A stretch of 64,000 nt of DNA from Pseudomonas sp. P8_229 (GCF_034008635.1 NZ_CP125378.1:3782501-3846500), one strand, 5' to 3'; shown: positions 55,534 to 64,000, numbered from the stretch's first letter. A program made the numbers and translations. Notes: a model not told the origin generated them from the sequence alone.

Positions 55534-55959
55534 ATGGCCGTCAATGGCACCATGAAGGGCCGGATCGAAGAATATCGACTTACTGATAATGAGCTGATTG
55601 CCACATTCGATTTTGTGTCGAGTCGAGTGGGGCGACTCGATTACGAAGACATGCAAGTCTATGGTGATATGACCTCGCCCAGGCAGATAGGCATGGGCTT
55701 CAACCTGGTTGATAAAGACCAGCCAAGTGGCACCTTTGAATTCCCGAAGGATGGAGGACAAGTCAAAAGAATCTGGTATTCCAATACTTTGGGTGGCCAT
55801 GTTTATCCTGCTCGCCAAGGTGTCGTGGTGCTGCAGAACCATGCGCCGGCTGAAGTCAGGATCAACGGTAAACTGACGTTCACCACAGATCAGTTTGACG
55901 GCAGGTACTTCAAGGTCGATGTCACTTATGCAATCGATGGCATGGGTGAAATGACCTGA
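55534..55959 (+). CDS. Hypothetical protein, unrecognised
   Basis: This 141-residue protein has no signal peptide and no membrane helix. It is rich in beta-prone stretches (LIATFDFVSSRVGRLDYEDMQVYGD, TFEFPKDGGQVKRIWYSNTLGGHVY, RINGKLTFTTDQFDGRYFKVDVTYAIDG). The GGGAGG ribosome site before ATG 55534 is strong, and the frame is open only a short way upstream. Base composition is less GC-rich than the neighbours, which may indicate later arrival. I do not recognise the family; a small beta-sandwich binding protein is the most that can be said. Confidence 0.7.
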   Translation: MAVNGTMKGRIEEYRLTDNELIATFDFVSSRVGRLDYEDMQVYGDMTSPRQIGMGFNLVDKDQPSGTFEFPKDGGQVKRIWYSNTLGGHVYPARQGVVVLQNHAPAEVRINGKLTFTTDQFDGRYFKVDVTYAIDGMGEMT

Positions 55960-56158
55960 AGTTACTGATGCTATTGCTGCCACTGCCACTCGACATGTGA
56001 AGGACTTTCAGCTTTCAGGGATGGAAGTGATTAGTCCGTGTGAGGCGGGAGCGTCGGGGCTGTGAGTCTGGGGGGGGATTGGACTGACGCCATCGCGAGC
56101 CGGCGAAGGCCTGCAGGGGATTGGCGTTGTTCACATAATCTGTGATCAACGCCGTACC

Positions 56159-56181
56159 TGTGGGAGCGAGCCTGCTCGCGA
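56159..56181 (+). repeat. Single REP copy
   Basis: One intact REP of the TGTGGGAGCGAGCCTGCTCGCG family lies just after the stop of the convergent chemoreceptor gene. A decayed second half (GCGAGCCGGCGAAGGCCTGCAGG, near 56096) may be its former partner. Confidence 0.75.
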
Positions 56182-56211
56182 ATCGATCTTTTATTCACCG
56201 CAAAGCGAAGG

Positions 56212-58131
56212 TCAGACGCGGAAGTGGCTGACCATCTGTTGCAACTGACCGCCCAGGCGCGCCAGTTCAACGCTGGAGGCGGCGGTCTCGTCGCTGGCGG
56301 CGGCGGTCTGTTCCGACACGTCGCGCACGTTGATGATGCTGCGGCTGATCTCTTCGGCCACGGCGCTTTGCTGTTCGGCAGCGGCAGCAATCTGCTGGTT
56401 CATCGACTGGATGTTCGACACCGTACGGGTGATGCTTTCCAGTGACAGGCCAGCCTTGCGGGTCAGGGCCACGCTGCTGTCGGTCAAGACGCGGCTGTTG
56501 TTCATCACGGCCGAAACCTGCTGAGTACCGTTCTGCAGACCGGCGACCAGGCCTTCGATTTCCTCGGTGGATTTCTGCGTACGCTGGGCCAGGCCACGGA
56601 CTTCGTCGGCCACCACGGCAAAACCACGCCCGGCTTCACCGGCACGCGCCGCTTCGATGGCGGCGTTGAGCGCGAGCAGGTTGGTCTGTTCGGCCACGGC
56701 CTTGATCACGTCCATGACGCTGCCGATCTTGTCGCTCTCCTGTTGCAGCACGCTCATGGCTTCGGTGGAACGCACCACTTCGCTGGCCAGACGTTCGATC
56801 TGCGCGATGGCTTCGTTCACCACCTTGTCGCCTTCACGGGCTTCGCCATCAGCGGCGGCAGCGGCTTGCGAGGCTTCCTCGGCATTGCGCGCGACTTCCT
56901 GCACGGTGGCAGTCATTTCGTGCATCGCGGTGGCGACCTGATCGGTCTCGACCTTCTGGCTGTTCACGCCGGCGCTGGTTTGCTCGGTCACGGCCGAGAG
57001 TTCTTCGGCGGCGCTGGCGATCTGGGTGACGCCGTCGCGGATGCCGCTGATCAGGTCGCGCAGGGTCACGCCCATGCGTGCGATGCCTTGTTGCAGCACG
57101 CCGAGTTCGTCGCGGCGGGTGACCGCGACGTTCTGGGTCAGGTCGCCGCTGGCGATGCGCTCGACCACGGCCAGGGTTTCTTGCAGAGGACGGGTGATCT
57201 GACGGGTGATGATCACGGCGGCAATCACACCGACCAACAGCGCCAACAGGGTGCTGATCAACTGGAAAGTACGGGCCTGGGCGCTTTCGATGTCGCGACG
57301 GTCGAGCTGGATCTGGTACAGCTGCTCGCTCGTGGTGACGATGGCGGCGCCCTGATCGGTCATCTCTTTACGTGCCTGCACCGATTCGCTGTTGGCGTTC
57401 TTGTACGCCTGCAGCGCGCTGCGGTAGTTGGTCAGGGCGGTTTCCAACTGACGCAGCGCGTCTTGTTGGGTCGCGGCGAAATGCACGTTCAGTTGCTTGA
57501 GGCTGGCAATCGCCACGTCCAGTTGGCCGACGGCTTTCTGCTCGGTTTCGGCGTTGGCGGCGGCGGTGTAGCCGCGCACTTCATAGCGCGCCAGGATGAA
57601 CGCTTCCTTGGCTTCGGTGATGGCCTGGAACTGCTCGAAACGCTGCTCGCTCATGTCCATCTGACGGACGCGGTTGCTGATCGACTCGATCAGGTTGTAA
57701 GCCGTCTCGGCATTGGTGCTCATGACGTCGCGCGCGCTGTTACCGGTGCGGTAAGCGTTGCGCATCTTGTTCAGCGACGTCTGGTACTGGGCAATGGTCG
57801 CTGCCTGTTCCTTGAGCAGTTTGACGTTTTCCGGGCTCTTGAACTTGTTGATCAGCGCTTGCTGTTGCGCGGCAAAGCTTTCGAGGGTGGTCTGTACGTT
57901 CTGCGCGGCGGTTTCGTCGCCGTTGGTCAGCATGTATTGCAGGCGGACCACGCGCAGCTTGGTCAGGCCGGCGTTGAGCTGAGTGATGTCGCTCATCCAG
58001 TTGCTGCGGTCGATCAGACCGCCGAGGCTGGTCCAGCCGGTCAGGGCGAGGACGCAGGTCAGGGCCAGTACCAGGCCGAAGCCCAGACCCAATTTCATGT
58101 TCACGCTGATGTTGCCGAACCAGCTATTCAT
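56212..58131 (-). CDS. Methyl-accepting chemotaxis protein with helical bimodular (HBM) sensor
   Basis: This 639-residue chemoreceptor has a first membrane helix (about 12-35), a long all-helical periplasmic domain of about 245 residues with no Cache motif, the size and pattern of HBM sensors (McpS-like), and a second helix (about 282-305). HAMP follows ([21 protein letters not shown]), then the signalling hairpin with the invariant tip [37 protein letters not shown]. It should relay a small-acid or similar signal to CheA. ATG 58131 is preceded by GGAGG; the GTG before it is not needed. No CheB/CheR tether is visible at the C terminus. Confidence 0.93.
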   Translation of the reverse strand: MNSWFGNISVNMKLGLGFGLVLALTCVLALTGWTSLGGLIDRSNWMSDITQLNAGLTKLRVVRLQYMLTNGDETAAQNVQTTLESFAAQQQALINKFKSPENVKLLKEQAATIAQYQTSLNKMRNAYRTGNSARDVMSTNAETAYNLIESISNRVRQMDMSEQRFEQFQAITEAKEAFILARYEVRGYTAAANAETEQKAVGQLDVAIASLKQLNVHFAATQQDALRQLETALTNYRSALQAYKNANSESVQARKEMTDQGAAIVTTSEQLYQIQLDRRDIESAQARTFQLISTLLALLVGVIAAVIITRQITRPLQETLAVVERIASGDLTQNVAVTRRDELGVLQQGIARMGVTLRDLISGIRDGVTQIASAAEELSAVTEQTSAGVNSQKVETDQVATAMHEMTATVQEVARNAEEASQAAAAADGEAREGDKVVNEAIAQIERLASEVVRSTEAMSVLQQESDKIGSVMDVIKAVAEQTNLLALNAAIEAARAGEAGRGFAVVADEVRGLAQRTQKSTEEIEGLVAGLQNGTQQVSAVMNNSRVLTDSSVALTRKAGLSLESITRTVSNIQSMNQQIAAAAEQQSAVAEEISRSIINVRDVSEQTAAASDETAASSVELARLGGQLQQMVSHFRV

Positions 58132-58386
58132 CACAATTCCTCCAGGAACGTAGAGCTTCTTGATCGTCGGTCAGGCTGGAAGATTGTTGTTTTTTTGAGC
58201 CAGCAAGGGTGTTAGCAGGACTGTATCGGCCGCAAACACGAGAGCTGAAAGGATTTTGTCCGTCGGAATTTGTAACAAAGGCTCTTCAAGACTTTTTTCA
58301 CATGCGTTTCACCGACCACTTACGTGCGCTTCTCTACCCTTACCGCATCGTATTGACTGTGATGCATGCCGGCGAGGCGGCCCGAT

Positions 58387-59058
58387 GTGGAATTGAGACT
58401 GAGTCTGTTCGGTGTCAAACGCTCGATCTCCCTGAGCGGATTGACCCGATATCGCAATACCTGGGTCGTGCTCGGCGCCTTGCTGCTGGTGATTCCGCTG
58501 ACCTTGTGGCTGCTCGCCCCGGCGGCGGTGCCGGACCTGGCCCATGGCAATGTGTCCGGTGTCAAGGCGCTGGCGGCCGGGTGGGCCAAGGGCGACATGA
58601 TTGTGCTGGTGCGTCACGTCGAGCGCTGCGACCACTCCCCGGCGCCGTGCTTGAGCGGTGATGACGGCATCACCGACCGCTCACGCAGTGTTGCAGTCAG
58701 TGTCGGTGCGCAGTTCGAGCATCTGGGCCTGAACAACGCCGATATCTATAACAGCCCAATGCTGCGCACCGTGCAGACCGCCGGCTACATGTTCAACCGC
58801 GCGGCCACCGGCGAAGACTGGCTGATCAGCTGCAAGGGCCGCATCTTGCAGGAAGCGCTGGCGCACAAGCTCCCGGGACGCAATCTGATCCTGGTGACCC
58901 ACAGCGAATGCATGGCGGAGCTGGAAAAAGATTTGGATGCACCGATCTCGGACCCGGGATACGGCTCCTCGCTGTTCGTGTCCGCTGCGAACAAGGCTGC
59001 CCCGCGCATGCTTGGCTTCATTGAGGCCGCTGACTGGCACTCAGTGACCAGCCGATGA
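58387..59058 (+). CDS. Membrane-anchored histidine phosphatase family protein
   Basis: This 223-residue protein has one N-terminal membrane helix (WVVLGALLLVIPLTLWLLAP). A histidine-phosphatase domain follows, with the phosphate-binding RHVERCD (LVRHVER) and the second histidine in LVTHSECM. The layout resembles Ais/PmrG-type LPS-heptose phosphatases, consistent with the nearby ArnT-like gene. A longer start at ATG 58366 is possible; GTG 58387 is placed better after GAGG and gives VELRLSLFG. The gene ends 32 bases before a terminator that has been split by a mobile repeat. Confidence 0.82.
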   Translation: MELRLSLFGVKRSISLSGLTRYRNTWVVLGALLLVIPLTLWLLAPAAVPDLAHGNVSGVKALAAGWAKGDMIVLVRHVERCDHSPAPCLSGDDGITDRSRSVAVSVGAQFEHLGLNNADIYNSPMLRTVQTAGYMFNRAATGEDWLISCKGRILQEALAHKLPGRNLILVTHSECMAELEKDLDAPISDPGYGSSLFVSAANKAAPRMLGFIEAADWHSVTSR

Positions 59059-59089
59059 ACTGACGCGTTTCCATCCCGTCAGCACACAC

Positions 59090-59292
59090 AAAACCCGCCA
59101 GTTCCGGTAATGCCGATCAGTTAAGCGACCTCAGTGCTCAAAGCAACGACGATCAATTGTGGGGCTTGCTCGCGAAGACGTCGGTCCAGCAAACATTGAT
59201 GTTGACTGCCCCACCGCTTTCGCGAGCAAGCCCGCTCCCACAGGGGATCTGCGCTTAACTGATCGGCATTAGCCAGTTTCGGCGGGTTTTTT
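59090..59292. terminator. Bidirectional terminator split by a MITE-like insertion
   Basis: The left arm AAACCCGCC (59091-59099) and right arm GGCGGGTTT (59281-59289), with its following T-run, originally flanked an AGTTTC loop. The 164-bp element at 59108-59271 plus an 11-base duplicated target now separates them. The hairpin served both the phosphatase gene and the convergent ArnT-like gene. Confidence 0.75.
59108..59271. mobile_element. MITE-like element, copy 1 (164 bp) with internal REPIN
   Basis: The ends are a perfect 20-base inverted repeat starting TAATGCCGATCAGTTAAGCG (59108-59127, 59252-59271). The interior holds an inverted REP pair. It is bordered by 11-base direct repeats (GCCAGTTCCGG 59097-59107; GCCAGTTTCGG 59272-59282, one mismatch), a target-site duplication. 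It is nearly identical, in reverse orientation, to the element at 61480-61648 but lacks five bases inside the first REP. It encodes nothing. Confidence 0.85.
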
Positions 59293-59312
59293 ATTGCCTG
59301 GCGCGACGGACG

Positions 59313-60791
59313 TCAGTAGCCGACGAAGTAGTACGCCTGCCGCCCGACCATCATGGTCTTGAGCACTTTGAGCGGCGCGACCGGTTCGCTGTCTGCCGAG
59401 ATCACCGCGACGTTGGAGGGCGAGGCGCTGAGGAAGTCGTGCAGTTGCGCGTCGGTATCCAGCCCCTTGAGCACACGTTGGGTGTAGAACACGCTGGCGC
59501 CACCGACCCGTTCATTGGCCTGGAACAGCGCGACCTGCTGGCCGTTGGCTTGCAGGGTCTGAATGTGTTCGGTCAGCGGCAGGAACGACAGCTCTTTGTC
59601 GGCATTGGGCAAGGCCCACTGCGCGGCGCCCAGGTAGCTGGCGATCACTACCGTGAGCAAACCAGCGGCAATCGCCTGACGATGGCGGGCGACTTTTCCG
59701 ATCAAACGGTTGGCGGTTTCATGCGCCTGCAAGCGATCGAACAACACCCGCGCATATTCGGCGGCGATCACCGCAGCGGCTGGGGTCATCGACATCAGGT
59801 ACACCGTGCGCTTGCTGGAGGCCAGGGTCAGCATGATGAACTGCGCCACGATCCACAGGCTGAAAAACAGCAGGTAACGGTTAGCCTTCAATTCCTTACG
59901 GAAATGCCACAGCCCCAGATACACCAGGATGTTCCACGGCAGGAACGCTTCCGGCAGTTTGGCCAGGTAGTAATAGAACGGCTCGTAGTGCCCAGCCTCG
60001 ACGAACGAGCCGCTGAAGCGACCGACGCTGTTGGTCAGCAGCACTTCCGCGACGGCGTGCGAGCCACCGCGCTGATAGAGCACGGCGAGCCAGATCAGCA
60101 ACGGAATCAGGCCCACCGCCGTGAGCAGGCCGGGACGCAGCCAGGCGCCGATCTTCAAGCGTTTGTCGATCAGGTTGTCCGCCAGCAGGTAGGCGAAAAT
60201 CACCACCCCGGGCATCGCCAGTCCGAGCACGCCCTTGCTCAACGTGGCGATGGCGATCCCGGCGATAAACAGCAGCGAGTTGCCCGCGTTCGGTGCGCGT
60301 TGCGCCTGAAAGAACGCCAGCAGCGCCGTGGTCACGCCGAGTGCCAGCAGCGCATCCTCGCCGACCCCGCGCACGTTGCTCCAGTAGCTGGCCATGGTCG
60401 CCAGCAGAATCCCCGCTGACCATGCCAGCGCTTTCGGGCGCCCGAAGCGGCGCAGCATGCCGTACAGCAGCATCACGCTGAGCAGCCCGGCTACCGCCGA
60501 CGCCAGCCGCACCGCCCACGGCGAAACACCGAATACGCGCATGGCGCCGGCGTCCAGCCACAGGCTCAGCGGCGGTTTTTCCAGAAACGGCTCGCCGAAC
60601 AGGCGCGGCGTCACCCAGTCATCGTCCAGGTGCATTTCCATCGCGATCCCGGCGACCCGGGCCTCGGTGGAGCCTTGCAACTGGTGGTTGCCCAGGGCGA
60701 AAAAGAACAGCAGGGCGGCAAGTAGAAACAGCGAAGTGGCGGTACGCGGCATGGGTTTCAGGCAACCGGAAAGGGCAGGAGCCTTGAGCAT
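59313..60791 (-). CDS. ArnT-like glycosyltransferase (GT83, PMT family)
   Basis: This 492-residue integral membrane protein has about 11-12 helices. The first periplasmic loop carries STEARVAGIAMEMHLDDDWVTPRLFGEPFLEKPPLSLWLDA, the equivalent of the DEARY...EKPPL metal and lipid-carrier motif of ArnT. Such enzymes transfer a sugar from undecaprenyl phosphate to lipid A or other envelope acceptors. There is no arn operon beside it, so the donor and acceptor are unknown. The internal Met at 60752 (MPRTATSLF) is an equally good start, since neither has a clear ribosome site. The gene converges on the phosphatase gene across the split terminator. Confidence 0.87.
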   Translation of the reverse strand: MLKAPALSGCLKPMPRTATSLFLLAALLFFFALGNHQLQGSTEARVAGIAMEMHLDDDWVTPRLFGEPFLEKPPLSLWLDAGAMRVFGVSPWAVRLASAVAGLLSVMLLYGMLRRFGRPKALAWSAGILLATMASYWSNVRGVGEDALLALGVTTALLAFFQAQRAPNAGNSLLFIAGIAIATLSKGVLGLAMPGVVIFAYLLADNLIDKRLKIGAWLRPGLLTAVGLIPLLIWLAVLYQRGGSHAVAEVLLTNSVGRFSGSFVEAGHYEPFYYYLAKLPEAFLPWNILVYLGLWHFRKELKANRYLLFFSLWIVAQFIMLTLASSKRTVYLMSMTPAAAVIAAEYARVLFDRLQAHETANRLIGKVARHRQAIAAGLLTVVIASYLGAAQWALPNADKELSFLPLTEHIQTLQANGQQVALFQANERVGGASVFYTQRVLKGLDTDAQLHDFLSASPSNVAVISADSEPVAPLKVLKTMMVGRQAYYFVGY

Positions 60792-60821
60792 ACTTCGCCA
60801 ATGCTTAACAAATTGTGAAAC

Positions 60822-61409
60822 TCACGCCAATTGGCGCGACCAACGCTTCTCCGGTGTTTCGAACAACGAATTGACCAGCGCCGTCAGCACATGATCCTGC
60901 CAGCGGCCGGCGATGTTCAGGTAGGCCTTGGCATAGCCTTCGCGTTCGAAACCCAGGCGCTCCAGCAAGCGTGCGCTGCGCTCGTTGCCGGGCATGTAGT
61001 TGGCCATGATCCGGTGCAGGTTCTGCGTATCGAACATGTAACCGATGCCGGCCTCAAGGCCTTCCTGCATCAAGCCCTGGCCCTGATGCGCGTGGTCAAT
61101 GTGATAACCCAGATAACAGGCCTGAAACGCGCCGCGAATGATCCCGCTGAAATTGCACGCGCCGATCATCTGTTGGCCGTCCGGCGTCAGCAGGGCGAAA
61201 TGCATGGCCAGCCCGGCCTCGTAGGCGCTGGCCTGAATCTCGAGGCGTCGGCGAATCTGTTCGGTGGAAAAGTATTCGGAGGTGCGGATCGGCGACCAGG
61301 GCGCGAGGTGGCGTTGGTTGCGGCGGTAGAAATCACTTTCCAGTTCGGCCTGATCCGGGGCCAGGATGGCGAGCGTCAGGCGTTGGCAGGGCAGGCTCAG
61401 CAGTGACAT
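60822..61409 (-). CDS. GNAT acetyltransferase, RimJ/RimL type
   Basis: This 195-residue N-acetyltransferase shows QRLTLAILAPDQAELESDFYRRNQ at the start, YLGYHIDHAHQGQGLMQEGLEAGIGYMF (acetyl-CoA loop) and RIMANYMPGNERSARLLERLGFEREGYAKAYLNIAGRWQDHVL at the end. This is the canonical RimJ layout for N-terminal acetylation of ribosomal or other proteins. ATG 61409 with GGAG is chosen over the longer frame to 61475. It lies just upstream of the ArnT-like gene on the same strand, 30 bases apart; the two may be co-transcribed. Confidence 0.9.
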   Translation of the reverse strand: MSLLSLPCQRLTLAILAPDQAELESDFYRRNQRHLAPWSPIRTSEYFSTEQIRRRLEIQASAYEAGLAMHFALLTPDGQQMIGACNFSGIIRGAFQACYLGYHIDHAHQGQGLMQEGLEAGIGYMFDTQNLHRIMANYMPGNERSARLLERLGFEREGYAKAYLNIAGRWQDHVLTALVNSLFETPEKRWSRQLA

Positions 61410-61479
61410 CGGGCGCTCCGGTTGGCAAGGTCGAGGGACAGGATTGCCCAGAGGGTGGAAAAAAACAAACCGCACTGGC

Positions 61480-61648
61480 TAATGCCGATCAATTAAGCGC
61501 TGATCCCCTGTGGGAGCGGGCTTGCTCGCGAAAGCGGTGGGGCAGTCAACATCAATGTTTGCTGGGCCGACGTCTTCGCGAGCAAGCCCGCTCCCACAAT
61601 TGATCTTCGTTGCTTTGAGCATTGAGTTCGCTTAACTGATCGGCATTA
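61480..61648. mobile_element. MITE-like element, copy 2 (169 bp) with internal REPIN
   Basis: This is the reverse-orientation sister of the element at 59108-59271. Its terminal inverted repeats are 61480-61499 (one change from the consensus) and 61629-61648, and it has an internal inverted REP pair. Exact 11-base direct repeats ACCGCACTGGC flank it (61469-61479 and 61649-61659). It occupies the gap between the two divergent GNAT genes. The rest of the 61410-61733 gap holds only the start signals of these genes. Confidence 0.88.
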
Positions 61649-61733
61649 ACCGCACTGGCGCCCTGTACATTTCTTTGGTTGAGTGCACAGGGTTGTATCG
61701 AGTACGGCATTTCTGCAATTGGAGGAGCAAGCA

Positions 61734-62306
61734 ATGGAATTTGCATTGACGGTGAACGGGCTGGCGCTGAGCGTTCGGTCCCCGGATCCAGCCCTGGTCA
61801 CGCCAGTGCGCGAGGCGCTGAACGCCAGTTACCGCGAGCATGCGCCCTTTCTGGAGTGGGCGGTCGAACACACCAGCGAAGAGCGAGCGCTGTCGTCGAT
61901 GTTGCGAGCGCGGGATGATTTCGCCAGTGAGTCCGGTGAGCGGCGGTTATTCATCGTGACTGAAGACGGACGCGCCATCGTTGGCTGCATCGGCCTGGTG
62001 CCGCGTCGGCGCAAGCGCTATGTCGTCGGTTATTGGGCCAGCAGTGCGTTTGCCGGCAAGGGCTACATGCGCGAAGTGCTGCAGCAACTGGTCAGGCGTC
62101 TGCCTGAGTTCACCTTTTACCTGACCACCTCGTCGGCCAACACTCGCAGTCAGCGTCTGGCTGAAGCGACGGGGTTTGCGCTGATCAGGGTTCACCCGCA
62201 GGTGCGACAAACGCCACTGCATGGCGTGCAGGACACCTGGGTGTATCGCTTCGGCGGCAAACGCCAGGCAAAAAAAAGCCCGCGGGAGAGCGCGGGCGAA
62301 CCGTAG
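61734..62306 (+). CDS. GNAT family N-acetyltransferase
   Basis: This 190-residue acetyltransferase has VGCIGLVPRRRKRYVVGYWASSAFAGKGYMREVL as the acetyl-CoA-binding segment and TTSSANTRSQRLAEATGFALIRVHP following, as in RimJ-like GNATs. The GGAGGAG site before ATG 61734 is strong. Its last dozen codons (KKSPRESAGEP) overlap a hairpin that reads as a leftward terminator. Substrate unknown. Confidence 0.89.
   Translation: MEFALTVNGLALSVRSPDPALVTPVREALNASYREHAPFLEWAVEHTSEERALSSMLRARDDFASESGERRLFIVTEDGRAIVGCIGLVPRRRKRYVVGYWASSAFAGKGYMREVLQQLVRRLPEFTFYLTTSSANTRSQRLAEATGFALIRVHPQVRQTPLHGVQDTWVYRFGGKRQAKKSPRESAGEP
62270..62297 (-). terminator. Leftward Rho-independent terminator inside the end of the GNAT gene
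   Basis: On the minus strand GCCCGCG-CTCTCC-CGCGGGC is followed by a run of eight T residues. It would stop leftward transcription arriving from the right, yet its DNA also encodes the C-terminal tail of the GNAT protein on the plus strand. Confidence 0.7.
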
Positions 62307-62644
62307 TTTCTTGAATGAGCGAGCGGACTGTACCGCTTTGGCGCAAGTGGAGCAGTGAAGAAAAATTCATCTGGTTTGTCGGAAGATCTCCGAGTGACGG
62401 CGAATAGATTTCACTCAAGAGTTTCTGCAGCGACAGCTTTTATCCTTGGCATCACGGATCAAAGGATCACCGAAATCTTATTTGATAATGTTTTGCAGCC
62501 GAACTAATGTCGCGGCGCTTTTGCGGGCTGACGTGAAGTCCCGCGAATGTCATGGCGTTTTCTTCGCAAGTTGCCCAGTGAGCGCCACTGAGACGCAGAA
62601 GGCGCGTCGTAAACCGGAAGATTTCTCTACACGGAGTAGAAAGC
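62307..62644. other. Intergenic region, 338 bp
   Basis: No gene, RNA or repeat was recognised here. It is somewhat AT-rich in the middle (62355-62480) and ends with the ribosome site CGGAG before the secreted protein at 62645. A promoter must lie here, but no convincing -35/-10 pair was found. Confidence 0.5.
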
Positions 62645-64000
62645 ATGTTCAATCGCGCCATCCCCTTGGTCTTGGTTGCGGCAGTGTGGCTGCTGTCATC
62701 GAGCAGCGGCGCCTGGGCGGTACCGACAGTTCAAGCGCAAGTTCGGCCGCCAGACGCTGCCGGGCTGATGCGCGAAGCTCAGCGCCTGAGCCGCGAAGGT
62801 TCACTGACGCAGGCCACGGTCTCTGCCCGAGCGGCCATGGAGGCCGGCCGACAAGGCAGCGGTGGCGCCTTCGACTTCACTGAGCTTGAAGCAGGAGACT
62901 TGCTCGTTGATCTACTCCACAAACAGGGTAGGTACGACGAGGCCCGCCGAGCGGCTGAAGAGCAAATTGCGTACTGGGAACAACAAACTGCCGCCATGGC
63001 AAGGTCGAACAGGCGCGACCCGCGTATCACGAGCATGCTGGGTCGGGCGATCGAAGCGAGCATGATGGCGGGTGAAAAAGCACACGTAGCACGCCTGCAG
63101 GAAAAGCTGTTCGCTGTCGTCAGACCCGATCCGGGTCAGTGGCGCTTGTCTTCGGATGAGCCGCGCTTGCGATACAACCTCGCTGACTTCTCGATGCCAC
63201 TTACGGTGGGACAGTGGAAGTTGACCAAGTTCCAGCCAGCCGAAAAGCGCGATTCCCATACCCTTGTTCTTTACACGCAGGCGTTGCCAGGCGGCCGCCT
63301 GAGCGCCGAGATTTCCCTGTCTTATGACGAAGATCAGCGCAAGGTGAGCGCAGCCGAGCGCCAGGCACAATTGAGTGCTTACCGGGAGCGGCATACGCCA
63401 AACGCACTGGAAGTGGCAATGCCCGATCTCGCCTTCGACGGCCTGACAGCCTTCAAGCGGGGAGAGCCATCGGAGTGTGAGGGCGAGGAATGCATCAATG
63501 TGCATTGGCTGACCTATCGTGGTGATTGGCGCATGGACATCGACATCACGTTCGGATTGCGGGACGAGGCCCAGGCGGCCGAGCAAATGCGTCAACTGTT
63601 CTGCGCATTGAATTGGCACAGTGCTCCGCCGCTGTTTCGTGAGCGTCCGATGGCCCGGCAGATCCGCGATATTGAGGTGGTTGCGTCCCTTGAGGACGGT
63701 GTGGCCAAGGCGGCTGAGCTGGCGAAACAGGCGTTGCCCGATGCGCATTTTTCGGCAGAAATTGCGCTGTTGCAGACTTACATTGGCGTGTCCCAATACC
63801 AGCGTGCAGACTTCGACGCCGCTCGCCAGGCGCTGGGTTTGGCCGTGCCCGCCTGGGAGGAGACTTTCAGCAATGAAATCCTCTATCGCAGTGCGCTGGA
63901 CCACGGCGCCGACATCGCCTATCGACAGGGCCGAAGCCAGGACGCTGTTGCCCTGAATCGCAAACTCATCGAATGGCAGGAAAGCGATGCAACGCTGGGT
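62645..64000 (+). CDS. Secreted protein with tetratricopeptide-like repeats, 3' end outside window
   Basis: The frame from ATG 62645 stays open to the window edge (452 codons). The product has a signal peptide (MFNRAIPLVLVAAVWLLSSSSGAWA, cleavage near residue 25). Helix-rich segments with TPR-like spacing follow (GLMREAQRLSREGSLTQATVSARAAME; LLHKQGRYDEARRAAEEQ), then a beta-rich middle (FSMPLTVGQWKLTKFQPAEKRD). Helical repeats resume from about residue 350 (AELAKQALPDAHF...YQRADFDAARQALGLAV). GGAG lies eight bases before the ATG. A 330-codon frame on the other strand is a shadow. I do not recognise the family; a periplasmic scaffold role is a guess. Confidence 0.82.
   Translation, partial: MFNRAIPLVLVAAVWLLSSSSGAWAVPTVQAQVRPPDAAGLMREAQRLSREGSLTQATVSARAAMEAGRQGSGGAFDFTELEAGDLLVDLLHKQGRYDEARRAAEEQIAYWEQQTAAMARSNRRDPRITSMLGRAIEASMMAGEKAHVARLQEKLFAVVRPDPGQWRLSSDEPRLRYNLADFSMPLTVGQWKLTKFQPAEKRDSHTLVLYTQALPGGRLSAEISLSYDEDQRKVSAAERQAQLSAYRERHTPNALEVAMPDLAFDGLTAFKRGEPSECEGEECINVHWLTYRGDWRMDIDITFGLRDEAQAAEQMRQLFCALNWHSAPPLFRERPMARQIRDIEVVASLEDGVAKAAELAKQALPDAHFSAEIALLQTYIGVSQYQRADFDAARQALGLAVPAWEETFSNEILYRSALDHGADIAYRQGRSQDAVALNRKLIEWQESDATLG

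Noticed and set aside
62912..63904. 330-codon open frame on the minus strand
   Set aside because: The plus-strand frame from 62645 has a ribosome site and a signal peptide and spans the same DNA. The minus frame has neither.

Overview
The window is chromosomal DNA from a Pseudomonas, most likely of the P. fluorescens group. The 23S/5S rRNA, the recC-recB-recD and yfiR-yfiN-yfiB gene orders, the GC-rich coding style and the many REP/REPIN palindromes all point that way. No phage, CRISPR array, tRNA or intact insertion sequence was seen.

Layout. 1-1966: 3' part of a 23S rRNA gene, a 5S gene and the operon terminator. 2074-11308: recC, recB and recD with ATGA overlaps (RecBCD, double-strand break repair). 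11428-13768: the yfiRNB cyclic-di-GMP module, preceded by a 16-bp perfect palindrome. 13765-17285: a LysR regulator divergent from mmsA-mmsB (valine/methylmalonate-semialdehyde catabolism). 17536-17880: a small cupin gene.

18400-33100 is the most unusual locus: eleven co-directional, tightly packed genes behind an AT-rich 520-bp leader. They encode an acyl carrier protein with a C-terminal zinc ribbon; two complete ketosynthases, each followed by a degenerate chain-length-factor-like partner; a class III aminotransferase fused to a domain like cyanobacterial acyl-ACP reductase; two SDR reductases; a DUF1302 outer-membrane protein; a LolA-like periplasmic carrier; and an MMPL/RND exporter. Together they read as a dedicated type II fatty-acid/polyketide line that builds an ACP-bound chain, releases it as an aldehyde, aminates it and exports the resulting lipid amine to the outer membrane. 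I do not recognise it as a named pathway.

33170-39367: small redox and regulatory genes (MerR, two flavodoxin-fold quinone reductases, two LysR, TauE/SafE permease, quinol monooxygenase-like protein, NAD-epimerase). 39368-39960: a gene-free repeat island with two REPINs around a 55-bp tandem repeat. 39961-43645: GntP permease, RpiR regulator and D-aminoacylase. 44308-55391: an AraC regulator divergent from an alkyl-DHAP-synthase-like flavoenzyme, a glycerol-3-phosphate-dehydrogenase-like protein, an FGGY kinase, a phospholipase C/P1-nuclease-fold secreted protein and a DUF1302/DUF1329 pair, suggesting breakdown or remodelling of a glycerolipid or ether lipid.

55534-64000: an orphan hypothetical protein, an HBM-type chemoreceptor, a membrane-anchored histidine phosphatase, an ArnT-like glycosyltransferase, two GNAT acetyltransferases and the start of a secreted repeat-rich protein that runs off the window. 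Two nearly identical 164/169-bp MITE-like elements (20-bp terminal inverted repeats, internal REPIN, 11-bp target duplications) flank the ArnT-like and first GNAT genes in opposite orientation. One is inserted in the loop of a terminator.
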